The notes beneath the pieces are model-generated. The model did not search any database. It saw only the letters and a list, made by a program, of their open reading frames with translations, and had not been told where the DNA came from. From Cyanobacteria bacterium RU_5_0 (GTDB lineage Bacteria > Cyanobacteriota > Cyanobacteriia > Elainellales > Elainellaceae), in the NCBI GenBank assembly GCA_012033255.1, contig JAAUSF010000012.1:1-62132 (forward strand): a stretch of 62,132 nucleotides of DNA. Direction: 5' to 3'. Both the position numbers and the translations under genes were made by a program. The first letter of the stretch is position 1. Every line of letters starts with the position of its first letter. Below are positions 47,402 through 55,871 of the stretch, piece by piece.

Positions 47402-47908
47402 ATTTTGAACTTCCCTTGAAAACTTTTGTCGATTGTAACAAAAAATTAAACTCTTGTCGCCTTCACGGGGATCAAGTCACAAATCCTACATATCTAACAA
47501 AAAACCCCCAAACTCAACAAATAAGTTGAGTTCGGAGGTATTAAATCAGGGTGCATCTACCAACTCACTGTTCTAAGCTCGTAGATAGATATCCGGATAA
47601 ATTTATGAGGAGGTTAACGATTTAGAAAAAAATCTGTGAACCAGTAACTTTTTTCAGGGGGTATCAGTCTAGGGAAATAGCTTACCCCAAGGCGATCGGG
47701 GAGGTCAGGCTAAATCAATAAAATAGCCTGATTCATCCTGATCCTGTCGAAAGTTTGGGTAAGTAGAGCCGAGATCTCTCCTGAAGGAGCCTCTTAGACA
47801 GGAACTAGTTATAGGAGAACCCGTCGATGGGTACTTGCCTCTAGGAGTAATGAGTAAACGGCTATATAACGACATATAGAAGCGAATCAAAATGGGGGCG
47901 CTGGTACG
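47402..47908. other. 507-bp intergenic region between psb34 and the CHAT gene
   Basis: Besides the minus-strand hairpin at 47501-47535 it has a 7-bp stem CAGGCTA/TAGCCTG at 47706-47730 in the leader of the CHAT gene. No ORF with coding character. Confidence 0.5.
47501..47535 (-). terminator. Terminator/attenuator-like hairpin upstream of psb34
   Basis: AACTCAAC (47511-47518) pairs with GTTGAGTT (47525-47532). The stem extends to about 15 pairs through CCCCC and GGAGG with mismatches. On the minus strand it is followed by TTTTTTGTT. It lies 100-135 bp upstream of psb34, so it either ends an unseen small transcript or attenuates psb34. Confidence 0.55.
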
Positions 47909-50674
47909 GTGACTCAGGAGTTTCATATCTCTGTAACACCCGTGGGAAATGATGAGTATCTGGTGCGGACTGAACGAGTGGCACCAGGCGTACCGCTGGC
48001 AGAGGAGCAGGTAAAGTGGGCAGTTGAGAGTTGGTTGGTTCAGGCACGTCAATTGATGAGCGATCCATTGGTGGGGTTGTTGAAGGGCGATCGTCCTACT
48101 CCCCTCTCAGAAGCACAGGATCTGGCATCATTGGCACAGAATGTTGATCTCAATCAACCCCCACTTAGCTTAGTCGAACTTGGACAGCAGCTTTATAGTG
48201 CGCTGTTTCAGGGGACGCTGCGAGATAGTTGGGTAACAGCCCAAGGGATCGCGCAGCACCGAAATGAAGCCTTGCGGTTACGACTAGGACTGAAGGGATC
48301 ACGGCTCCCTCGTTTGCCGTGGGAAGTCTTATACGGAAACGATACGCCTACAGAGAAACCCCGACGGGGTAATTTGGGTCCGGCTCCTCGTCCACTGGCA
48401 ACCGGAACTCATGTCATTTTTTCGCGCTATCAGCCTGGAACGCGGTTCATTGCCAATGATACGCCTATAACCGAACCAGGACAGCCATTACGCATCCTGA
48501 TGGTGATTGCGGCTCCGTCCGATCAGCAACGACTAGAACTTTACCGAGAAGCCAATCAGCTTCAGCAAGAACTCCGGACTCAGAATGACAATTTGCCAGA
48601 CGGATTAGCGGGTTCTGTTCCAGATATTCAACTGACGATCCTCAATCAACCCGGACGAGAGCAACTGACTCAAGCTCTGGAGCAAGGACGCTATCAAGTT
48701 CTTCATTATGCGGGTCATAGTGATCTTGGCGCGGCAGGAGGCAGTCTTTATCTGGTCAACAACCGTACAGGACTTACGGAAGTCCTGAGCGGCGATGATT
48801 TGGCTGGCTTATTAGTCAACAATGGCATTCGCTTAACGGTGTTCAATTCTTGTCGAGGAGCCTACACAGCAGCATCCGATCCGGTGAATGAGCGAGAACG
48901 CAATCTGGCGGAGGCGTTAGTGGGTCGGGGGCTTCCGGCTGTGCTAGCGATGGCAGAACAGATTCCTGATAACGTGGCGTTGACGCTGACCTGGCTGTTT
49001 TATCGCAACTTGAAGCTAGGCTACCCGATCGACCTCAGCCTCAGTCGGGCACGGCAAGGCTTAATCTCGGCATATGGCTCCAATCAGCTTTATTGGGCAC
49101 TGCCAATTTTATATCTCCATCCAGAGTTTGATGGCTACTTGACCGCAGGCGATCGTTCCGCTAACAATCCTGCCGATCGTCTGGTGTTGATCCCGCAAAA
49201 CTACAGTGCCTTCCCGATCCTCGCCACTGAAGAAGTTGTACCGCCGATCGCCCCTCTGCTAGAAGCGAAACTTCCTGAACCCACCGATGAAGAAATGGTG
49301 ACAAACGCCGTGATGGGCGAGGATGAACCGACTGACTGGGTAGACGAAGTAAACTATCTAGACGAAAGCTATGACGATGATGCCAGCGTTGTCGCCGATT
49401 TGCTGAGGCAACTCACCCCCGCTTTGCCTGACCTAGATGACGAGTCGATTGCTGAGCAGGATGTGGATTTGGATCTCAATTTAGACTTTGATGCGGAGGG
49501 TGATCCAGATGGGGATACAGCCCTCGATTTAAACTTTGACTTTGACTTTACTGATATCAATGGCTCAACTCCGAAACCCACCAGTCCTCCGGTTTCCTCA
49601 TCGCCTTCAACTCCCCTGGCTGCAACTATATTAGGCTCTCAACCCACGGAAGTTGGCTCTCCTCAAACCGCCATTCCGCCATCCCCACAGAAACCCCCCA
49701 GTCAACCAAGACCCATTGCCCCATCTCCCACATCAAGCTCAACCCCATCAAGCTCAACGCCAGTCGCGACAGGGCTGACTGTGCAGCGATCGCGATCGAC
49801 CCAACGAACTGTACTCCCTGTGGTCGGAGGCATCATTGGAGTAGTGGCAATTGCCGCACTAGGATTCTGGCTCCTGCCCAGGCTACAACAAGGAGAATTA
49901 TCCCCATTACCAGGCGACAAGACGGTTTCACTGGGCGGCTCAAAGTCTGATCCAACTCAGTTAGGTACTCTCTCCAATGATTTGCAGACGGCAGACTCCG
50001 AGCAAGTCAAGGAACGGGCGATCGACTATTTCAACCAACAGCAACTTCCGGAAGGAGCGCAAGCCGTGGCAATTTTGCTCGATCGAGATGCCCTCGCAGA
50101 AGCAAACACTGCTCTCGCTGCTGTTCCGGTTGATGCCAATGATCCCAATCTTGATTTCCTGCGGGGAAGACTCGTTTGGCAAAGCGTCAAAGCAGGGGAT
50201 TCCGCCTACCGCCTAGAAGATGCCCGACAGTATTGGGAAAAAGCCGCCCAAGCAGAACCCAATTCGCCGCTCTATCAAGAAGCTCTCGGATTTGCTTACT
50301 ATGCAGAAGGAAAGCCCTCAGAAGCAGTCCAGTATTGGGTACGAGCATTGTCAATCTTGGAAAATCAGCGCCCTTCTGCCAGAGAAACCAGCACTGAACC
50401 CCCTGCGATCGACTCCCAAACGCTATTGACTCAACCTGGTGTGAAGCGAGACATTCTTAACAGCTATGCCGGGATCGCCCTAGCACTGGTGAAAACCTCA
50501 TCCGAACAATCCCCTGTGCAACAGCAAAATTTATCTAGCAAAGCTAGCAAGATTTATCAGATGGTTTTGGCAAGCGATCCAGAAAATTTTCAGTCTCAAG
50601 CATTGCAGCAAAACTGGCTGTGGAATGAGATGGCTATTCAAGATTGGGAAGCATTATCTCAACTTCAGCCCTAG
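47909..50674 (+). CDS. CHAT-domain caspase-like protein with TM and TPR
   Basis: 921 aa, GTG start. Residues 1-150 are an all-helical lead-in. CHAT domain about 165-405 with the catalytic dyad His270 (LHYAGHSD) and Cys315 (FNSCRGA), and GLPAVLAMAEQIPD typical of the fold. An Asp-rich linker (about 440-560), a Pro/Ser-rich linker and a TM (about 637-659, VGGIIGVVAIAALGFWLLP) follow. Residues 690-921 are TPR-like (ARQYWEKAAQAEPNSPLYQEALGFAYY). CHAT peptidases act in prokaryotic cell-death and defence pathways; this TM-anchored form could sense at the membrane (inference). Confidence 0.9.
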   Translation: MTQEFHISVTPVGNDEYLVRTERVAPGVPLAEEQVKWAVESWLVQARQLMSDPLVGLLKGDRPTPLSEAQDLASLAQNVDLNQPPLSLVELGQQLYSALFQGTLRDSWVTAQGIAQHRNEALRLRLGLKGSRLPRLPWEVLYGNDTPTEKPRRGNLGPAPRPLATGTHVIFSRYQPGTRFIANDTPITEPGQPLRILMVIAAPSDQQRLELYREANQLQQELRTQNDNLPDGLAGSVPDIQLTILNQPGREQLTQALEQGRYQVLHYAGHSDLGAAGGSLYLVNNRTGLTEVLSGDDLAGLLVNNGIRLTVFNSCRGAYTAASDPVNERERNLAEALVGRGLPAVLAMAEQIPDNVALTLTWLFYRNLKLGYPIDLSLSRARQGLISAYGSNQLYWALPILYLHPEFDGYLTAGDRSANNPADRLVLIPQNYSAFPILATEEVVPPIAPLLEAKLPEPTDEEMVTNAVMGEDEPTDWVDEVNYLDESYDDDASVVADLLRQLTPALPDLDDESIAEQDVDLDLNLDFDAEGDPDGDTALDLNFDFDFTDINGSTPKPTSPPVSSSPSTPLAATILGSQPTEVGSPQTAIPPSPQKPPSQPRPIAPSPTSSSTPSSSTPVATGLTVQRSRSTQRTVLPVVGGIIGVVAIAALGFWLLPRLQQGELSPLPGDKTVSLGGSKSDPTQLGTLSNDLQTADSEQVKERAIDYFNQQQLPEGAQAVAILLDRDALAEANTALAAVPVDANDPNLDFLRGRLVWQSVKAGDSAYRLEDARQYWEKAAQAEPNSPLYQEALGFAYYAEGKPSEAVQYWVRALSILENQRPSARETSTEPPAIDSQTLLTQPGVKRDILNSYAGIALALVKTSSEQSPVQQQNLSSKASKIYQMVLASDPENFQSQALQQNWLWNEMAIQDWEALSQLQP

Positions 50675-50855
50675 CTACGGTGTATACACACGTTGATCGG
50701 GTTGAGATTGAACGGTGTCTAGCCCCCTAAATCCCGCAATTCTGGGGGACTTTGAGCAGGTTCGGTTCCGGGTTCGGTTCCCCCAGAATTGGGGGTTAGG
50801 GGGCGGTTCGGCAGGAGTTGGGTTAGATTCAACCACTTGTGTGTACACGGTAGCC
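50674..50855. mobile_element. 182-bp palindromic dispersed element
   Basis: The outer arms GCTACGGTGTATACACAC and TGTGTGTACACGGTAGC are inverted (near-perfect). The inner arms 50722-50750 and 50777-50804 form a long GC-rich hairpin (AGCCCCCTAAATCCCGCAAT ... CAGAATTGGGGGTTAGGGGG). The end motif TGTGTACACGGTAGCC recurs at 12221-12236. It is MITE-like with no ORF. It explains most of the 50675-51025 gap; the remainder shows nothing. Confidence 0.75.
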
Positions 50856-51025
50856 GATGTAAGAGTACCCGCATGGGGAATGCGATCGGTTCTTCATTTG
50901 TCCACGATCGAATTAGGTTTCTGATCATCGTTATTGATGGAAGAAGCCTAGTGATCTGGGTAGTGTGTTAAACAGTAGGCTGAGGACAGATGTGCAAAAT
51001 GCAACTGATGTTTTCAGCCTATTTC

Positions 51026-51841
51026 TTATACTCTGATTGCATCCACGACATAAGCTGCTTCCAGCACTCTGGTAACGAAAGATAGCGGACCATTCGACAC
51101 ACCACAGAATTCACCTTGGTTAACCAGGTCACGTACAGCATCATATTGACCACTGCCATAAATAATCAGAGCGGACTTCTGAGACAGAATTTTCTCAGCT
51201 ACGACTCGAATCGCAGCATTGGCGTGATCGAGATTGCGGTCAATTCCAGCATGATGCAGATCCAGTACCACAATCTGAGCGGCAAAGTTGGGGCGCTGTT
51301 GGGCTGCATCCGGGGTTTGGAAATCAGGCTCATAGCGAACTTCAGGATGAAATCCTCGATGTTCCAACACCTTTAGCAAAAAAGTGAGACTATCGGGGCG
51401 GCGCTGGGGAGCAGGAGTCGGCACGACGAAATCGATGGTAATCCGATCGGGAATATCTTCACGGGCTAGGATGTCTTCCAGTCGATTAAGCCGCCGTCGG
51501 TCTTGCCGTAGCGCTACGGCAACTTCTTGATCAACTGCCTCACGCACCTTTCCGTCTACCTGTTTTAGGGTGCTATAAAAGTCTCTCAGGCTCTTAATCG
51601 AAAGCACAGTACCTAAAATGGCAACAATTCCCACAATGCCGCCAGCGGTTGCTAAAGTAAGCTGCACCATTTGGATGTAGCGGTCAAACGTTGTCGTCAG
51701 TGCGGCATTAGCATCCTTGAGAAACTCCATTTGTTGCTTGATTAACTCCAGTTCATCGGCGGTAGGAGAGGGAGTTGGCGTTGCTTGCGCTAAGAGAGAC
51801 AGTGCTGGATCGGTAAGCGAAGTGTGAAATAGCCAGTCCAT
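51026..51841 (-). CDS. Membrane protein with unknown C-terminal alpha/beta domain
   Basis: 271 aa. Residues 28-50 are a helix/coiled coil, about 58-82 a TM (LTLATAGGIVGIVAILGTVLSI), then a basic coiled-coil linker to 125. The C-terminal domain (about 135-271: RITIDFVVPTP, FAAQIVVLDLHH, SALIIYGSGQYDAV, FVTRVLEAAYVVDAIRV) has alternating strands and helices like a receiver/TIR-size Rossmann-like fold, but no family was recognised. It lies between the STAND ATPase (same strand, 93 bp) and the convergent CHAT gene. Confidence 0.65.
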   Translation of the reverse strand: MDWLFHTSLTDPALSLLAQATPTPSPTADELELIKQQMEFLKDANAALTTTFDRYIQMVQLTLATAGGIVGIVAILGTVLSIKSLRDFYSTLKQVDGKVREAVDQEVAVALRQDRRRLNRLEDILAREDIPDRITIDFVVPTPAPQRRPDSLTFLLKVLEHRGFHPEVRYEPDFQTPDAAQQRPNFAAQIVVLDLHHAGIDRNLDHANAAIRVVAEKILSQKSALIIYGSGQYDAVRDLVNQGEFCGVSNGPLSFVTRVLEAAYVVDAIRV

Positions 51842-51934
51842 AGCGAGTTGGGAGTTAGGATGAGGATGTATGACACAGAAAAGTATAAGGAAAGAGCAAC
51901 CTGTAATTGAAACAGCTTTGTTTTCCGCCTTCCC

Positions 51935-54900
51935 TTAAACACCTCTTGCTTCCAAGACTAAGCTCTCAATGTCTGGTCGATCGCCATAGCGCTGAATCAC
52001 TTCATCAAGGAGAGGTGCTTGAGGTCCTTCGAGTTTGCGAATCGTTTTGATGATGGACGAGACGTTGCGTGTCCATCCTCGGCCGAGGAGGATCTGGCAG
52101 TCTTGCTGCACAGCGTCCCGCAAGAAGGATACATCTAACCGATGCATGGCACATAAAACATCAATGATTTCAGACTCCCCATTTTTGATTTGACTGAAAT
52201 GAATGCTGATTAAAAATTGATGCACGATTTGACTGAGCGCAAGGCGATCGAGATTTGCCGCTTCAGATCGGGCAATCACTTTCAGCGCGGCAACCAGCGC
52301 TCTCCCCATTCCACCTTCAAACTGCCCTGCCTCAACTGTTCGATTGAGTATAACTGCAATAGTTTCTAGCATAGTGGGAGTTACCTGTCGTTGCGGTCGC
52401 ACCCACTCGGCAACCAGATCATAAAAATGGCGGGCTACGGTTTGGTTGGCTTCAGATGTGAGAATGTGGCAAATCTGGTTCATCAAAGAGGGCGAAAGCA
52501 GATTAGAGCGAGAGAGACGGGTGAACACGACCAAGGCATTCACTCGCACTCCTGCAAAGGGCGATCGCAATAAAGGCAACACCTCTGCTGGTTTGAGAAT
52601 GCTTTCACTCACTTGATCCAGGGCAAGACTTGCCGACACTGCCGCGTCATTGCTATCTCCTAATGCCGTCTCGATCAGTTTGCTCAGCGCGGCTGGATTA
52701 GTTTGAGCTTGGCGCTGGTAGACAGCAATCAAACAGCGCTGGTTTCCCTTCTCTAAGATATGGAGAGGCGGATGGGTTTCGATCGGTTGAAACCGCAGGA
52801 GTTGTTGGTGCATTTGCTGTCGCAGGGGTTCGGGTAACTCATCCACGATCATTTCTAGCAATTGACGAGCGGTGAGAGATGCATCTGCTAGAACATTCAG
52901 CAACGCATAGAGATCATTGGCATGAGCTTGAACAAATGGTTGAAACCACTGAGCCAATGCTTCTTGTGTGTCAGTCGTTAAAGGCTCGGTAGTACTGCGA
53001 GGCAATAACTTGGATAACCGTCTGAGATGAATGGCAGCGATCGCTTCTGGTTTAAGCTGCTGCAAACAGGGCAATAGCCATTCTCCAGCACCACAGTAGA
53101 TACTCTCTAACAACGCTTTCAAATTACGTCCAAGGCGCTCAGAAGTCCCATACAGATAATCTTGCAAGAGCGCTTGAAAGATCGCCTGATCTTGAGCAGC
53201 CCAGCGGCCTACGGCTTTAATCTGAATAGCATCCCATAGATCTGGACAAGACTGATGTAACACGTCCGACCAGGACTTCCCTAATGGAAAACTGTCGGTT
53301 GCTAAGTGATGCGGTAGTAAGCCCGTCACGAAATGAATGAGAGCGTCTTTAACATCCTCATATCGAGGAACGGGAGCCTGAAGCAATCGCCGTAGCAAAT
53401 CCTGCTGATCGGCAATGGAGGCAGAATTGTGACTTTGAATCACTCCTGCAACCGTAGCGTGACCGAACAGATGAATAAATTGACGAAGCGGTGACAGCGC
53501 CTGCGGAATAGGTGAGGCTTGAATCAAGGGAAAGCAAGACTGGAGCAACCAGCCAAATAGTTGCCCCCGATCGTCATACCCATCTGGAAATTTGGGATGA
53601 ACCCCTGGCTGGCGGCTGGCGATCGCTATTAGCGTATCCTCCAGCTTTGGATGAAGTGACTGCCACCACCGTTCCAGCAGTGCTCCCACTAATTGCACCG
53701 TGTTGCCTGCTGTCACATGCTCAGACGCTTGCAGCAGGGTTAAGAATAAATCCCACGTACTCTCGATCAGTTGACGCGGGGCTGCTGCCAAGGCTTGACG
53801 GAGTCGGCGCTGATGGTTTTCTCCAAGCTGCAACGCTGTCGGCAACAACTGTCGGAGTGCATCGGGACGATCGCGAGAAACAGCCGCATAGGCGATTGCC
53901 CCGAAAATTCCCATCTCGTTCACATCTAACTGAGGCACCATCTGCTCAAACTCAGCTTCATCCACGATCGCTAACAACTGCCGCAACACGGGGAGCCAGT
54001 AGGTACGATGCGTTTGGTTAGCCGTGCTGCCATCGGGCAGGGAAACGGAAAGCTGGAGTTGCTCAAACAGACGTACTCGATGAGCATGAGCCGATTGCCG
54101 GGTTAACCAGTAAGCAATGGCATATTCCAGGAGCGTTTGGTGGAAAAAATGGAATTTGCCAGAGTCCAGCCGGGTCAGCACCCCTTCGCTCAGTAAGTCG
54201 TTGTAGGCGGCGATCGTCCCTGGAGTCAATTCAATGCCCAGTTCATCTCGATAAAACGATTCATAGAGTCGAGTTTGGGACAATTCAAACAATCGTTGGG
54301 CAATCTGCAAGCACAGGGTTTCTTTCTCCAGTGCCAGCGGTGCAAAATGACTCTGATCAGCACGGCTATAGGCTACTTTTTCCTGCCAGTATCGCTGATA
54401 CAGCTTACTCACCGTCAAGTCGGGAGGAACACTACCTTCGTCGGCAAACAGATCGCAAAGCAATGCCAACAGCAGCGGGTTTTCCAAAATGTCTCGCAGC
54501 GATCGGTTGTCTGCCGATAGAGTCAGAATATTAGTGGCAAACGCCTGCCCTCGCTCCGGTTCATTGGGAAATCGCTTTCTAAAAAACGTTTCAGCCGCCG
54601 CCCGAATTTCAACCGTAGTGAAGTTGGGAACAGTGAAGCGATCGATGCACTGAGCTAATCCTGGTAAACGTTGACTGGTGGGTTCCAAATAGTCGTTGTA
54701 TTCATGGTCTCGACAGGTAAAGACAACGGTGGTGCCCTGAGCCAGTAATTGCCGCAGAATGGTTCCCCAGATCACCACAAAATCTCGATTAACCACCAGA
54801 TCCAGCGTGTCAATCAACAGCACGCCTCGCCCATGCGTCTCGTTGAGTTGAGCGACGATCGCCACGACTGAGCGGTTCTCGCCGCACAAATTTTGTCCCA

Positions 54901-55603
54901 ACGCCGACTCAACAAATGTCTGTTGGGTTGGGGAAGGTCCCGTTGGTATTCCTCCCATCAAACCCACTGGAGCAAAGGTGGATGCCACCATGCCATAGGA
55001 GGTAAAGCCGAGATAGCCCGTTGAAAGTGACAGGCTACTACAGAGCACCAGACCGACCCACGCTGTATTCGCCTGGACTAACTCGTCGTAAATATCTCCC
55101 AAAATCGTGCTTTTGCCATATCCGGCGGGACCAATAATGGGAATCACCCGCTCGTGCCCCAGGTTGACCCCACGGGCAATGGCTTGCAGATATTTCTCCC
55201 GTACCACTTGCCGAGGAATGCGTTCTAAGATGCGGGGGGTCAGGGCTTCACGGGCAGCAGTAGCCTGGGTTTGAACTGCGACGAGAAAGGGCAAAGACGA
55301 TGGAGAAGCAGTCAGATTGGCCGCTACAAGAGGGGATGTTTCCAGTTTGATAAAGTCACCAGATGGTTGATCGCTCGGCGGTTCATGTCCTACTGCAACC
55401 GAAGCCCAATCAAGATCCAGCACCAGACAGATTTCCTGAAAAATGAAGCGATCGACAGGCTTGCCATTAAAAAACTTGCTAACCGTGGCCCAGGACGCGA
55501 TACCCAACTCGTTGGCGATCGCCTTCTGAGTCAGGCTTTTACGCACTAAGGCTTGTTTAGCGCGTTCAATACCAGATGAAGAAGCCTGGAGCGATCGACT
55601 CAT
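51935..55603 (-). CDS. HTH-STAND (NACHT-like) ATPase with C-terminal helical repeats
   Basis: 1222 aa. N-terminal HTH (about 16-60, KSLTQKAIANELGIASWATV), linker, then a STAND P-loop domain: Walker A GPAGYGKST 158-166, Walker B VLLIDTLD 261-268, and sensor VVFTCRDHE 293-301. The C-terminal ~700 residues are helical (HEAT/ARM-like, LLRSPFAGVRVNALVVFTRL), suited to ligand recognition. STAND ATPases are signal-transduction switches used in cell death and antiphage defence (Avs-type). The likely effector partner, the TM protein, is just downstream. Confidence 0.85.
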   Translation of the reverse strand: MSRSLQASSSGIERAKQALVRKSLTQKAIANELGIASWATVSKFFNGKPVDRFIFQEICLVLDLDWASVAVGHEPPSDQPSGDFIKLETSPLVAANLTASPSSLPFLVAVQTQATAAREALTPRILERIPRQVVREKYLQAIARGVNLGHERVIPIIGPAGYGKSTILGDIYDELVQANTAWVGLVLCSSLSLSTGYLGFTSYGMVASTFAPVGLMGGIPTGPSPTQQTFVESALGQNLCGENRSVVAIVAQLNETHGRGVLLIDTLDLVVNRDFVVIWGTILRQLLAQGTTVVFTCRDHEYNDYLEPTSQRLPGLAQCIDRFTVPNFTTVEIRAAAETFFRKRFPNEPERGQAFATNILTLSADNRSLRDILENPLLLALLCDLFADEGSVPPDLTVSKLYQRYWQEKVAYSRADQSHFAPLALEKETLCLQIAQRLFELSQTRLYESFYRDELGIELTPGTIAAYNDLLSEGVLTRLDSGKFHFFHQTLLEYAIAYWLTRQSAHAHRVRLFEQLQLSVSLPDGSTANQTHRTYWLPVLRQLLAIVDEAEFEQMVPQLDVNEMGIFGAIAYAAVSRDRPDALRQLLPTALQLGENHQRRLRQALAAAPRQLIESTWDLFLTLLQASEHVTAGNTVQLVGALLERWWQSLHPKLEDTLIAIASRQPGVHPKFPDGYDDRGQLFGWLLQSCFPLIQASPIPQALSPLRQFIHLFGHATVAGVIQSHNSASIADQQDLLRRLLQAPVPRYEDVKDALIHFVTGLLPHHLATDSFPLGKSWSDVLHQSCPDLWDAIQIKAVGRWAAQDQAIFQALLQDYLYGTSERLGRNLKALLESIYCGAGEWLLPCLQQLKPEAIAAIHLRRLSKLLPRSTTEPLTTDTQEALAQWFQPFVQAHANDLYALLNVLADASLTARQLLEMIVDELPEPLRQQMHQQLLRFQPIETHPPLHILEKGNQRCLIAVYQRQAQTNPAALSKLIETALGDSNDAAVSASLALDQVSESILKPAEVLPLLRSPFAGVRVNALVVFTRLSRSNLLSPSLMNQICHILTSEANQTVARHFYDLVAEWVRPQRQVTPTMLETIAVILNRTVEAGQFEGGMGRALVAALKVIARSEAANLDRLALSQIVHQFLISIHFSQIKNGESEIIDVLCAMHRLDVSFLRDAVQQDCQILLGRGWTRNVSSIIKTIRKLEGPQAPLLDEVIQRYGDRPDIESLVLEARGV

Positions 55604-55871
55604 ATAACGGAGGGAGGAAGGAGGAGGGAGGAGGGAGGAATTAAAACCTTTGTCAGAGGTAAGATTGGGAAACTGAACCTAGACTATCTGTGCCTTCACC
55701 TGCAATGGGAAGGAGAAGAATGAAGGCAAGCAGGCAGCATGGTTTTGGGGTTTTGTTCTAGCTTAATACCAGCTTATCTCTAAGTCATATCCAAGTTATA
55801 TCTGCGGCGTATCGGTAGTTATATCTCAACCCTCGACGATGAAATGGTAGGCAATTTGAGGGGTTGAGACA
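55604..55871. promoter_or_regulatory. Shared promoter region and RBS-occluding hairpin of the RT-Cas1 operon
   Basis: The left part has a purine repeat GGAGGAAGGAGGAGGGAGGA next to the STAND start. The right part has TCTCAACCCTC (55824-55834) inverted at 55858-55869 (GAGGGGTTGAGA, one bulged G). The right arm contains the Shine-Dalgarno-like GAGG before GTG 55872, so the hairpin would mask ribosome access. A TTATATCT motif occurs twice between 55795 and 55827. Confidence 0.5.
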
